A stretch of DNA of 64,000 nucleotides from Psychrobacter proteolyticus. Its GTDB lineage: Bacteria > Pseudomonadota > Gammaproteobacteria > Pseudomonadales > Moraxellaceae. Every line of letters starts with the position of its first letter. The first letter of the stretch is position 1. Below, one piece after another: positions 29,615-40,659 of the stretch. The stretch lies in NCBI RefSeq assembly GCF_003350005.1, contig NZ_QLKS01000003.1, forward strand, positions 62,001-126,000, in the 5' to 3' direction. Under the pieces are notes generated by a model. The model saw only the letters and a list, made by a program, of their open reading frames with translations. It was not told the origin of the DNA and ran no database searches. The position numbers and the translations under genes are program-made.

Positions 29615-31216
29615 TTAATAGCTAGTAGATAAACGGAAAGGATTGTTCGAGAGTTCAATTTTCACATTAGTATCGCACAGTAGCTTAGCTAAATAAGGTT
29701 GGTATTGCGTTGCTGCTGGTGCAATGTATATTTTGTCCAAATGCGCTTTTACCTCTGGCTCATATTCCACGTATAAGAATTTCCCAAATTCCATTCTTAT
29801 ATTCTCATTTTTCAAAGAGGTAATATATACAATACGACATTCTTGTTCTTCTTGGAAAGCTGAATGCTTAACAAGGTATTTAAGAGGTAATAAAATTTCA
29901 TCAGCTATGCTATTTAGCTCATCTATAATTCTTGAATAATTAATATTTAATATTCGATATTGCTCATTTAAAGAATTAAAGTTCGTTTTTAATTTATCTA
30001 AACTTGTTATTACAACCTCCTTTTTACTATCTACGTATTTTGTATACTCTTCCCAGTGCTTTTGAGCTTCATTTTTATCCTCAAACTCATTATAAAAAGT
30101 AATTTTGTTTCTTTGAGCTAAATGTATATAATCATTTTTAGCATTTAAATACATACACCTAAATACATTCTGCTTATCTATATTATTATCGTCGGTTTTA
30201 TCCGTTAATAAGTTAAAATTAACATCTTTCGTCTTTTCTATGTTAATAATATTTATTGGGTCATTTAGTAATTTTCTGTACTTACTATATATATTTCTAT
30301 CTAAGAAAAAACTCTTATTAAATACTAAGCTAACACCCGAAGCTTCTTTATTATTTTCTTTTCCATATAATCTAAACTGATTAAGACTATCATGATTAAA
30401 AGTAAAGCAACTTAAAAAAGCATGGTAATCTACATCTAAATCAACATTTTTTTCAAAATTATCTTTTTTTTCTTTAAGGTAACTAGTTAATAAACTACCT
30501 TCACTAGGATCATTGACATTATATATAGTATTAAGTCTAAATAAATTTTTATTATTTTCGGGATTAGTTAATAAGACGTTAGCAACTACAGTACTAGTAT
30601 AATGTGCAAGTTTTCTTTCATACTTATTTTCATGACTACAATCAACAATTAAATTATCCTGTATTATTAATACATGTCTTAAGGAGTCAAGAAAATATTT
30701 AGCGATTTTTTTAGTGTTCTCTTCAAGAAATAGCATACATATTTTTATCAAACAATAGTTTTCATAGGAGTAAGAAGCACCTAGTGAATTAAATAATTTC
30801 AAAGCTTCCTTATATTCCTCTTTATTAATAAGCTCACTCCCAAACTTAAACATAACATCTTCTACAGAGAGAAAACCTCCTTTTAGTACCACTTTACTTA
30901 TGGGTTCAAACTCCTTATTTTCATATAATTTTATGAGCCTTTCGGAAGCCTTATAAACACTATTTACAATATCCTTCTCAATAAGCGCTAAATTTATTTG
31001 AGCAAGATAGTAACTTATCTTGTTATCAGTTTCTTTAATCTTACTTAAAGCTTCATATCCCAAACTATAGTCTTCATTAGAATAACTAGTACTAAAAATT
31101 TTTAATTGAGCTTCTGTAAATGCTTCACCGCCATCCTTCTCACGAGTAACCTTCTGCAATCCTTCAATCTCTTTGCGAGTTTCTTCGTCCAGACCTTCCA
31201 TGTCATCAATATTCAT
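29615..31216 (-). CDS. Helical-repeat protein with C-terminal DUF2971-like domain
   Basis: The 533-residue protein has two parts. Residues about 30-195 are alpha-helical and TPR-like (e.g. EEYKEALKLFNSLGA). Residues about 200-515 match the DUF2971 pattern: LAHYTS (His205-Tyr206), NVNDPSEG (235-240), SCFTF..DSLNQFRLYG followed by GVSLVF (269-299), KHSAFQEEQECRIVYI (Glu457/Glu459-Arg461) and KIYIAP. DUF2971 has no proven function to my knowledge; the spaced H-Y...E residues recall ADP-ribosyltransferase folds (inference). The gene is strikingly AT-rich beside ligA and begins 3 bases after the ligA stop codon, so it probably shares ligA transcription. Weak ribosome-binding site (GGGG). Probably acquired horizontally. 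Confidence 0.85.
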   Translation of the reverse strand: MNIDDMEGLDEETRKEIEGLQKVTREKDGGEAFTEAQLKIFSTSYSNEDYSLGYEALSKIKETDNKISYYLAQINLALIEKDIVNSVYKASERLIKLYENKEFEPISKVVLKGGFLSVEDVMFKFGSELINKEEYKEALKLFNSLGASYSYENYCLIKICMLFLEENTKKIAKYFLDSLRHVLIIQDNLIVDCSHENKYERKLAHYTSTVVANVLLTNPENNKNLFRLNTIYNVNDPSEGSLLTSYLKEKKDNFEKNVDLDVDYHAFLSCFTFNHDSLNQFRLYGKENNKEASGVSLVFNKSFFLDRNIYSKYRKLLNDPINIINIEKTKDVNFNLLTDKTDDNNIDKQNVFRCMYLNAKNDYIHLAQRNKITFYNEFEDKNEAQKHWEEYTKYVDSKKEVVITSLDKLKTNFNSLNEQYRILNINYSRIIDELNSIADEILLPLKYLVKHSAFQEEQECRIVYITSLKNENIRMEFGKFLYVEYEPEVKAHLDKIYIAPAATQYQPYLAKLLCDTNVKIELSNNPFRLSTSY

Positions 31217-31219
31217 AAT

Positions 31220-33364
<2,145 letters not shown>

Positions 33365-33493
33365 TCAAGATGTCGATATGATAACAAGTTTGTAGGAAGC
33401 TCGGTATAGTCAATCCTATATAAATCAGATACTATGTCAGGCTCGCTCAGTCTGCTATCTATGGTTAGCACTTTGCAGAAACTATAGCCCAAT

Positions 33494-33530
33494 AAAAAAG
33501 GCAAATAACGTTAATCGCTATTTGCCTTTT
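33494..33530 (-). terminator. Terminator of zipA
   Basis: A 12-bp stem AAAAGGCAAATA / TATTTGCCTTTT with A/T runs, between zipA and ligA. Confidence 0.8.
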
Positions 33531-33585
33531 ATATGATTTCTGATATTAATCAGCTTTTAACTTTCTTAGCTTAGCCTTCGCGCTG

Positions 33586-34602
33586 CTAACCCTCATAATC
33601 ACGAACTTGATTACGTAGCTGCTGCTTGTATTCAGGCGTGATTGGTTCGTTCTCTTCATCCAGCATAATCGCATCAAGGTCGCTTGCCATCATATAAGCA
33701 ATGCTCATCATACTATCGAAGCTGCGCACGGCTTGTGGATGCGGAAGTGATAAGAACACGACGACACCGTTATAAGTGTTGGTCGCGACACTATGCGGAT
33801 CAAACGGTGCGATACCACTATCGGTGATACCCATCATACTAAACCACAGCATACCCGTACCGTCTTTTTGCTCGTAGCGATGGAACATATTCATCGCGCC
33901 ATAGCGTAGACCGTATTTATCAATCAACGCTAACAGATCACGACCACGGATAATCGCCGCTGGGCGGTCACGATATTGGTGCGGCAAGATGGTGATATTG
34001 ATATTGTCTTTGGCATTAATCAACGGGCCGTTTTGCGCGTCATCACCTGACTCTGATAGATGCTGATCCAGTATCGGGCTGTTATCATCGAAGCTCGGCT
34101 CTTCTGCCGTATCGATGGTTGGCATCAGGCTATCGGTCGCTGACATTAGGCTAGAGAACGCATCAGGCTCTTGCTCGATATGCATCTGATCTGCGACTTC
34201 TACAAACTCAGCACTATCGGCACGGCGTTGCTCTTCTTGCCAGCGCGCGTAGTCTGCTTCATCGATGACGTCATGATCGTCAGCTGCTACATGATCACGC
34301 TCGGCCGTTAGTTGAGCGTCAACGTTGGTATGCGTTTGCGTCAATGGCTCTTCTTCAACCACAGCATCTAAGTAACTACGATCTGGACCGATGCTCGTCT
34401 CACCTGCGACCGTATCATCAAGGTCTGGCTGATCAACGATGTTGCGCTCGTGACGCGGTATGATGGGAATACCATTTTTATCATAATTGACCGCAGCAGC
34501 TTCGGTAGCACCGCGGCGCTTAAAGCTACGAATGACCATAAACAGCCCTGCGAGCACGATAAACGCGGCAATGGCAATCAATATAAACTGAATAACGGTC
34601 AT
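33586..34602 (-). CDS. zipA: Cell division protein ZipA
   Basis: Inner-membrane protein that tethers FtsZ at midcell. One N-terminal transmembrane helix (about 4-24, IQFILIAIAAFIVLAGLFMVI), a basic stretch RSFKRR, a long acidic disordered linker (about 45-195), and a C-terminal FtsZ-binding domain (about 200-335) with RGRDLLALIDKYGLRYGAMNMFHRY and VVVFLSLPHPQAVRSFDSM. The linker is unusually acidic. Between smc and ligA. Confidence 0.94.
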   Translation of the reverse strand: MTVIQFILIAIAAFIVLAGLFMVIRSFKRRGATEAAAVNYDKNGIPIIPRHERNIVDQPDLDDTVAGETSIGPDRSYLDAVVEEEPLTQTHTNVDAQLTAERDHVAADDHDVIDEADYARWQEEQRRADSAEFVEVADQMHIEQEPDAFSSLMSATDSLMPTIDTAEEPSFDDNSPILDQHLSESGDDAQNGPLINAKDNINITILPHQYRDRPAAIIRGRDLLALIDKYGLRYGAMNMFHRYEQKDGTGMLWFSMMGITDSGIAPFDPHSVATNTYNGVVVFLSLPHPQAVRSFDSMMSIAYMMASDLDAIMLDEENEPITPEYKQQLRNQVRDYEG

Positions 34603-34817
34603 GATAAATACATCCTAGTATATATAACAAAAGGGAATACACAAACGAGCATAAATGGCAATATTCTAGCATGGCTGACCTATATCGTCACCACATTGTG
34701 TACTTTATAACCAGTATGCTGGACTGAGGTCAAGCTTATTTGCATTTATGCCAATTGATTGATTATATTTGCATCGCGCTGATTCTCATAGCACTTTTAA
34801 TGTCGGCTATTTTACGC

Positions 34818-37800
34818 TTAGCTCTCTACATAACGCGCAGCTTCATCGAGCGACACACTGACTAGTGTAGAAATGCCCGCACTTGGCATGGTAATACCTT
34901 TTAGCTCATCAGCAATTTGCATCGTTAATTTATTATGACTGATAAAAATAAACTGTAAATCATCTGCTAGCTCATGGATGAGACTGGTAAAGCGCGCGAC
35001 GTTGGCATCATCGAGCGGTGCATCGACCTCATCAAGGACACAGAACGGTGCAGGATGCTGCTTAAATATCGCAAAAATCAAACTCAATGCAGTAAGGGTT
35101 TTTTCACCGCCCGATAGTACCGCCAAGCGACTGTTGCGTTTGCCCTTCGGCTGCGCCATTAAGGTAAGCCCTGCCCGCCATTGTTCGGACTTTGGCGTAT
35201 TAGCTGGCATCTCGTCAGTGTTCAGTGTCAGGCTAGCTTGTCCACCACCAAAGACTTTGGCAAATAAATTGGCCAGTTCGTTATTGACCGCATCAAGCGT
35301 CTGCATAAACAGTGTCTTGGTCGTCTCATCAATAGAGGCAATCGCTTCGGTCAATGTCTGCATACTGGCTGCGATATCTGCCGTCTGCTGTGCGAGTGGA
35401 TCCAGGCGTTCGTTTACCTCGGCCAACTCTGCGACCGCTGCCAAATTGACTGGCCCAATTTTGCTCAACTGCTGGGTCAACTTGGCGCGCTCAGATTCAA
35501 GCTCAGCGATTTTGTCTGGACGGACGCGGCGATCATGAGCGATAAAATCTGCTAGCAAGTTTGAGACGCTCATGCTTTGTTGAGGTTGCTCAGCTTGCGC
35601 TTTATATTTATGACTCACACGATAGTAGGCATCTAAAGCGCTTTGCGTATGTGCGCTAGCATCCTCTAACCGCGCTGCACTTAGTGCCAACTCAGTAGCA
35701 TGACGGGCAAGCTCGCTTTGCTGCGTTTGCAATGTATTTTGCAATGTATCAAATACTGTCTGCTGCTCAGCGTACGTTTGTTTTAATGCCATTAGCGCAG
35801 TATCGCGCTCGTTCAATAGCACTTGCTGCTCATCGCGCGTTGTCTGGGCAGACTGTAGCGCTGCTTGTAGCTCTGGCAACTTGGCCTGCTGCTGATCGTG
35901 ACGCGTCTGTAGACTTTGCTCATTCTCTAACGATTTATCATGTTGTTCAGTTGCACGAGCCAGACTGCTAACACTATGTTCTAAACGCATCTCGTATTGC
36001 TGGATACGCAGCTGCAGTGCTTGCCAAGCGTCATCATCAGCTTGACGCGCGCGGTTTAGCTCGCTACGCTCAGCTTGCAGTTGCTGGTTTGTCGCTCGCG
36101 CATCTGCTATTTGCGGCGTTAGAGTAGCGATCTCGCTTTCAATGTGTTGTTGTTCTTGCTCAAGGGTTTGTTGCTCTTGCGCCAGTTCTTTCTTTTCCTG
36201 CTCGAGCGTTGCTTTATCAGCGTTCAGGCGTTGGCTATCTGCTTGTAAACGCTCGGCATTGGCTCGCTCGGTGGTTAATTGCTGCTGGTATTTATGCTTA
36301 TCGCGGGTTAACTGCTCAGCTTGCGCGCGCGTTTCTTCCAAACTAATCATCAACGCATCATAATCGCGCTGATTTTTGGCGATAGATTTTTGCTGCTCTT
36401 GTATTTTAGTTTCAAACTCATCAAGCAAGTCTTCTAACGCTTGTAGACGCGTACGCTGCTGCAAACGCTGCGTGAGGAATTGGCTATTACTATCGTTCTG
36501 CTCATCCTGTGCACCAGCGAATTTGCTTAAATTAATCGTCCCATGACGACTGATGAGCCAACCATCTGCGGTAAGTAGGATAGCGTATAGTGGTAATGAT
36601 CTTAATACATCAGTAAGTGTATCAACCTCATGCTGCTCACTGGTTTCAAACTGCGCCGTATATATATAACATTGCTGCCAAAGCGCTAATGTAGGCTGTT
36701 TAACCAACTGCGATAATGGCAATACTTTATCAATCAAATTATCTGGCAATTCGCTGACAAACTTATGGTCACTAATATTACTTTGCGCCGCGGGCAACCA
36801 TAAGCTATGACCCGTCTCTATTAGAGTTTTATCTTTTGCACTGGCAGGCGTATTTTGTGCCGTTTGATAAGTCAGTAAATCTGCAACGTCATGCTCAAGC
36901 GCTTGCCATAAGCTATTCGCTTGTTGAGAAATGCCATTAGTGTTATTAACGTCTGATTGCTTGGTTTGATTAGCTTGTTGATTAGAGATCAGAACATGGC
37001 TGTCTAGCCACAACGCCAAGATATTATCGAGTAGCGTTGCATGCTCCTGCCCTTTCGCACTCAGCTCAATCTGCTCACGTAGCGTTGTGATGGCTAACGG
37101 CTGATGATGTATGCCATCGTTATCTGCATTATCCGTCGCGGTAGGTTGAGTCTTTGCTGATTGCTGTTGTGTAGGTTTTGGATGCAATATCTGATGCAAA
37201 GTATCGTATTCGCCTGCCAGTAGCGCATGACGCTTTTCATCATCGCTCAGCTCGCTCTGTTGTGCGTTTAGTCTCTGCTGCAAACTATGCGCTTGCGGTT
37301 GTATCTCGGACAAGCGTTCATCGACGGCTTCACGTTGACGCTCAACCTGCTGCAACTGCATGCTTAGCTCAGTGACTTGCTGTTCTAGCACCTGACTGAG
37401 ATCTTGCACCTTATCCGTCTTACTCACATCAGTACTGTCAGATGCAGATGGCGCTATAGACTGCTGTAATTGCTGCCACAGGTTTTGCCAGCTTTGCTCG
37501 CGGCGTTGCCATTTATCATAGCTTTGCTGATGACGCTTTTGTGCTTGAGCGTTAATGGCTTGCTGCTGTTCAAGCGAACGGGCTTTATCTTGCAAGCGTG
37601 ACAGATTGTTTTGCGCTTCGTGCCACGCGCGTTGTAGTGGCTGCTCATTGCGCTTATAGTTATCGCGTTTGTCTGTCAGCTCAGTCAGCTGCGGACGCAA
37701 CGCTTCTAGCGCTTGATTCTGCTCAGCTTGTTCAGCTTTTAGGCGTTCGATATCAGCGAGTGATTGCGCACGCTGTTGAGCCAAGCCAAACAGTTGCTGC

Positions 37801-38762
37801 TCAATAGCGGTCAGCTGTGACTTAGCATCACTTAGCTTATGTTCCGCTTGTTGATAGCCGAGCTGCTGCTGATAGTGAGCGCTTTGGGCATCGTCTTTGA
37901 GCCATTGCTCTTGATTGATTCGCGCAGTGAGCTTATCTTGCTGAGCTTTGAGCGTGTCGTAGTCAGCTTGAAGTGTCGACACCTCCGTAGCACTACGTTC
38001 ATGCGCTACTTTCTGCTGTTGATGTGTTTGCTTAGCTTGATACAGCTGCTGAATGGCGAGCTGCTGCTCGATATCAGCTAGTGTTAAAGCCAACTCTTCA
38101 TAGCGCTGCGCACTAGCCGCCTGCTTAGACAGTGTCTTTTGTTGGCGTAGTAATTCGCTTTGCATATCGTGCAGGCGGGCTAGATTATCCTTTGTTTTCT
38201 CTAACTTCTTTTGCGTTTCTTCACGGCGAGCCTGATAGCGTGAGACACCTGCCGCCTCTTCGATAAACTCACGCAGCTGCACGGGGCTAGACTCAACGAT
38301 GCGCCCAATCATGCCTTGCTCAATTACCGCATAGCTACGTGCACCCAGCCCTGTACCTAAAAACACATCGACCACATCACGGCGACGGCAACGCGTACCA
38401 TTGATAAAATAATCTGAGCGGCCATCTTTATTTACCTGACGGCGAACCGATAGCTCTTGGTACAAGTTAAACTCGTGGCGAATACCAGTCTGCTCATCTT
38501 GGGTATGCTCGAAGGTTAGCTCGACACTGGCGACGCTTTTGGCTGTTTTATCTTGCGTACCGGCAAAGATAACATCACTCATCGCCCCGCCGCGTAACTG
38601 CTTGGCAGAGGTCTCGCCTAGCACCCAGCGGATAGCATCAATCACATTGGATTTGCCACAGCCGTTCGGCCCGACGATGGCGGTGATACCATGACGAAAA
38701 GTAAAAGTGGTTGGATTGGCAAAGGATTTGAAGCCTGCCAGCTTTAGAGATTTTAAACGCAT
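34818..38762 (-). CDS. smc: Chromosome segregation protein SMC
   Basis: Long coiled-coil ATPase that condenses and segregates the chromosome with ScpA/ScpB. N-terminal Walker A GPNGCGKSNVIDAIRW, two Gln-rich coiled coils, a central hinge (about 520-720, interrupted by polar low-complexity segments such as HPKPTQQQSAKTQ), and the C-terminal signature LSGGEKTLTALSL with Walker B FCVLDEVDAPLDDANV. At 1314 residues it is longer than the usual ~1170. No strong ribosome-binding site precedes the ATG. A decayed second copy of its first ~16 codons and leader lies upstream at 39949-40044. Confidence 0.96.
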   Translation of the reverse strand: MRLKSLKLAGFKSFANPTTFTFRHGITAIVGPNGCGKSNVIDAIRWVLGETSAKQLRGGAMSDVIFAGTQDKTAKSVASVELTFEHTQDEQTGIRHEFNLYQELSVRRQVNKDGRSDYFINGTRCRRRDVVDVFLGTGLGARSYAVIEQGMIGRIVESSPVQLREFIEEAAGVSRYQARREETQKKLEKTKDNLARLHDMQSELLRQQKTLSKQAASAQRYEELALTLADIEQQLAIQQLYQAKQTHQQQKVAHERSATEVSTLQADYDTLKAQQDKLTARINQEQWLKDDAQSAHYQQQLGYQQAEHKLSDAKSQLTAIEQQLFGLAQQRAQSLADIERLKAEQAEQNQALEALRPQLTELTDKRDNYKRNEQPLQRAWHEAQNNLSRLQDKARSLEQQQAINAQAQKRHQQSYDKWQRREQSWQNLWQQLQQSIAPSASDSTDVSKTDKVQDLSQVLEQQVTELSMQLQQVERQREAVDERLSEIQPQAHSLQQRLNAQQSELSDDEKRHALLAGEYDTLHQILHPKPTQQQSAKTQPTATDNADNDGIHHQPLAITTLREQIELSAKGQEHATLLDNILALWLDSHVLISNQQANQTKQSDVNNTNGISQQANSLWQALEHDVADLLTYQTAQNTPASAKDKTLIETGHSLWLPAAQSNISDHKFVSELPDNLIDKVLPLSQLVKQPTLALWQQCYIYTAQFETSEQHEVDTLTDVLRSLPLYAILLTADGWLISRHGTINLSKFAGAQDEQNDSNSQFLTQRLQQRTRLQALEDLLDEFETKIQEQQKSIAKNQRDYDALMISLEETRAQAEQLTRDKHKYQQQLTTERANAERLQADSQRLNADKATLEQEKKELAQEQQTLEQEQQHIESEIATLTPQIADARATNQQLQAERSELNRARQADDDAWQALQLRIQQYEMRLEHSVSSLARATEQHDKSLENEQSLQTRHDQQQAKLPELQAALQSAQTTRDEQQVLLNERDTALMALKQTYAEQQTVFDTLQNTLQTQQSELARHATELALSAARLEDASAHTQSALDAYYRVSHKYKAQAEQPQQSMSVSNLLADFIAHDRRVRPDKIAELESERAKLTQQLSKIGPVNLAAVAELAEVNERLDPLAQQTADIAASMQTLTEAIASIDETTKTLFMQTLDAVNNELANLFAKVFGGGQASLTLNTDEMPANTPKSEQWRAGLTLMAQPKGKRNSRLAVLSGGEKTLTALSLIFAIFKQHPAPFCVLDEVDAPLDDANVARFTSLIHELADDLQFIFISHNKLTMQIADELKGITMPSAGISTLVSVSLDEAARYVES

Positions 38763-38817
38763 GAAGAGTCAATAAACTTAGCAAAAACAGGCGGCTATTC
38801 TACCTGAAATTGTAGTA
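38722..38817. repeat. Direct repeat copy A: smc start and leader
   Basis: Ninety-six bases covering the first ~13 smc codons and its leader. Roughly 85% identical, by eye, to copy B at 39949-40044, in the same orientation; the last 38 bases are nearly identical (e.g. GCGGCTATTCTACCTGAAAT). Confidence 0.85.
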
Positions 38818-38828
38818 GGTTTTTAGGG

Positions 38829-39770
38829 TTAAACGGCTAAGTGCATAAACGATTTCGATTCAAGGCTTTGATGGAACCCTCGTAACAGTTTTTGCTCCAC
38901 TTGGCAGACATTATTTTCTACTAAGTAGCGATTATTAAACTCGATAAAGGCTGACCAAGAGATATTTGCTACTTCTAAATAATCGACTATTTCTAACAGC
39001 TCTGGCCTTAGTAAATACTGATACTTCCTAGGCCGTTTATAACATAGAGACAGCTCTCGATCTACGAGCGTTTGCTTATTTTGCTTTAGTGCGTCACCAC
39101 CGATAAATAACAGCAAAAACTTTGCCCCTTTATCGATAAAGCCTTTTGCTAATAAATGCTCGTACATCAAGCAGTACTTTAGGATTGGGTCTGGGTTTTT
39201 CCGGCTAGCGAGTTTTAACTCATTGGCTATCAGCACATTCGCCTGATGGTTATAGGCGAGGTTGTCCATATACATTGCTTTTAGCTCTGTACTGTTTTCG
39301 AACATACCGCTATTACCATGTGTCGACCATGACCCACTTGGCTCAAAGTTGATAAATTGCTGATAAAATAAGTTTAGATAAACATCGCTGCACAAACTCA
39401 AAAAAATATCGAACTCTTTATTGAGATAGTCTTCAGAAAAGAACGTTACGCGGCGCACGGCTTCTCTCGCATTACAGATACCCATCGTTTGCGTTGAATA
39501 CGTCTCTAGCTGCTCAGTTTCATTCATTTTCGTATTGAGCTTTTTGATGACTGATTGCTCAATCTCTTCTATATTTTTATCCTTTAACTCTGGGTGGGCC
39601 GCCCATTCAATGATTTGGCGTACGTATTGCTTTTTAGTGATGCCTAAAATACGCTGCGGCTCCCATGCCAAAAACTCTACCATATTAGAGAGACCCGTCG
39701 TCCACGATAACTGGTCTTTTAGATGATTTATTGAGCCGAAAACACGGCGGTATTTTTCTGCAGCTTTCAT
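38829..39770 (-). CDS. Unknown protein with a possible PD-(D/E)XK nuclease core
   Basis: I do not recognise this 313-residue protein as a named family. Residues 165-210 read MYMDNLAYN...ANVLIANELKLASRK...ILKYCLMYEHL: Asp169, then a hydrophobic strand leading to Glu184-Leu-Lys186, then an amphipathic helix with a Y at 199. That spacing is what PD-(D/E)XK nucleases show (D - strand - ExK - QxxxY-like helix). The flanks are helical and basic (ARKY, KRPRKYQYLL). It lies in a short insertion directly upstream of smc and ends 11 bases before copy A of the smc direct repeat. No strong ribosome-binding site. Function is unknown; the nuclease reading is an inference. Confidence 0.72.
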   Translation of the reverse strand: MKAAEKYRRVFGSINHLKDQLSWTTGLSNMVEFLAWEPQRILGITKKQYVRQIIEWAAHPELKDKNIEEIEQSVIKKLNTKMNETEQLETYSTQTMGICNAREAVRRVTFFSEDYLNKEFDIFLSLCSDVYLNLFYQQFINFEPSGSWSTHGNSGMFENSTELKAMYMDNLAYNHQANVLIANELKLASRKNPDPILKYCLMYEHLLAKGFIDKGAKFLLLFIGGDALKQNKQTLVDRELSLCYKRPRKYQYLLRPELLEIVDYLEVANISWSAFIEFNNRYLVENNVCQVEQKLLRGFHQSLESKSFMHLAV

Positions 39771-39822
39771 ACTAATAATGTCTCACGGTTTGCATACTAG
39801 CTTTATAAAGGTTTGTCATTGC

Positions 39823-39929
39823 TATAGTCATGCCACTGTAAAAGTATTACAGCGTTAACCTCGCTTGAGGTATCACATATACGTCTACACTCGATTGCCT
39901 TGTACTATTTTTAAATTGAATCGACTATA
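39823..39929 (-). repeat. Dispersed ~105-bp palindromic intergenic repeat, copy R3
   Basis: Minus-orientation copy: GTATTACAGCGTTAACCTCG at one arm and GATTGCCTTGTACTA at the other, with TATAGTC ends. It stops about 20 bases before copy B of the smc direct repeat and separates it from the PD-(D/E)XK-like gene. Confidence 0.8.
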
Positions 39930-39948
39930 CAATATGTCAAGTTTATCT

Positions 39949-40044
39949 AAGGATTTGAAGCCTTTTAGCTTTAAAGGTTTTAGACGCATAAAGGAACAAT
40001 AAACATAGCAAAAACAGGCGGCTATTCTACCTGAAATTGTGGTA
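39949..40044. repeat. Direct repeat copy B: decayed smc start and leader
   Basis: Second copy of the smc 5' end. Its minus strand would still begin MRLKPLKLKGFKSLDKL from an ATG at 39989 (smc: MRLKSLKLAGFKSFANP), but similarity to smc stops after about 14 codons, close to repeat R3, and the frame closes soon after. It is a remnant, not a functional gene. Confidence 0.85.
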
Positions 40045-40137
40045 TTTATGGCTGTCATAGACGATACCACCACTCTCTAAGACTATAATCTTTTAAAAGG
40101 CAGTCAATGGAAGTTAGTAAAGGAAATAAGGCTACTC

Positions 40138-40614
40138 TTAAGAAGTGACTATCTGCGTATATTCATCAGCATGTCGTTTAACAACTTTTAATAGGTTATC
40201 AGCTTCTCTATCAAATGCTTCTTTAGCAACCTCACACTGTCCGAAACTACCAGAAAATAATTCGATATATAATTTAACGAGTTGTTTAGAAAATTTTTCG
40301 TAATCATCTTCTAACAAAGGGAAATGAAGCATGACTAAGGTATCAACTTCAGCCATTAACATCATGAATGTCTCCATTGTAAAATTCAGGTTTTCATTTT
40401 TTGAACGATAATATACGCCTTCGTAAGCCATATAAGCTAGGCGATACAACTTAACAGTTAATTGCTCATACTTTTCACGTGTAAAAACTTTCACTTCCTT
40501 ATTATGTTCTAACTTTAATTTATCAATATCATGCTTATGTATTTGTTTATTCGTTATATAAGGAAGTAGTCCACCAATGAGAACTCCTAACAGACTAGCT
40601 ATTACTGCAAACAT
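40138..40614 (-). CDS. Small membrane-anchored protein of unknown function
   Basis: The 158 residues start with one transmembrane helix (about 2-20, FAVIASLLGVLIGGLLPYI), then a charged helical segment that looks like a coiled coil (HKHDIDKLKLEHNKEVKVFTREKYEQL) and a helical cytoplasmic domain. The architecture is common in accessory regions; no named family is recognised. AT-rich compared with the neighbouring permease gene. Located between the decayed smc copy and a TauE/SafE permease, same strand as both. Confidence 0.75.
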   Translation of the reverse strand: MFAVIASLLGVLIGGLLPYITNKQIHKHDIDKLKLEHNKEVKVFTREKYEQLTVKLYRLAYMAYEGVYYRSKNENLNFTMETFMMLMAEVDTLVMLHFPLLEDDYEKFSKQLVKLYIELFSGSFGQCEVAKEAFDREADNLLKVVKRHADEYTQIVTS

Positions 40615-40659
40615 TTTTAACTCTCTATATAATAATCAAAATTAAAAACAATTGGTTTC

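Noticed and set aside
39885..40073. A 62-codon frame whose product resembles the SMC N-terminus
   Set aside because: It is the decayed second copy of the smc start running into repeat R3; described as a repeat, not a gene.
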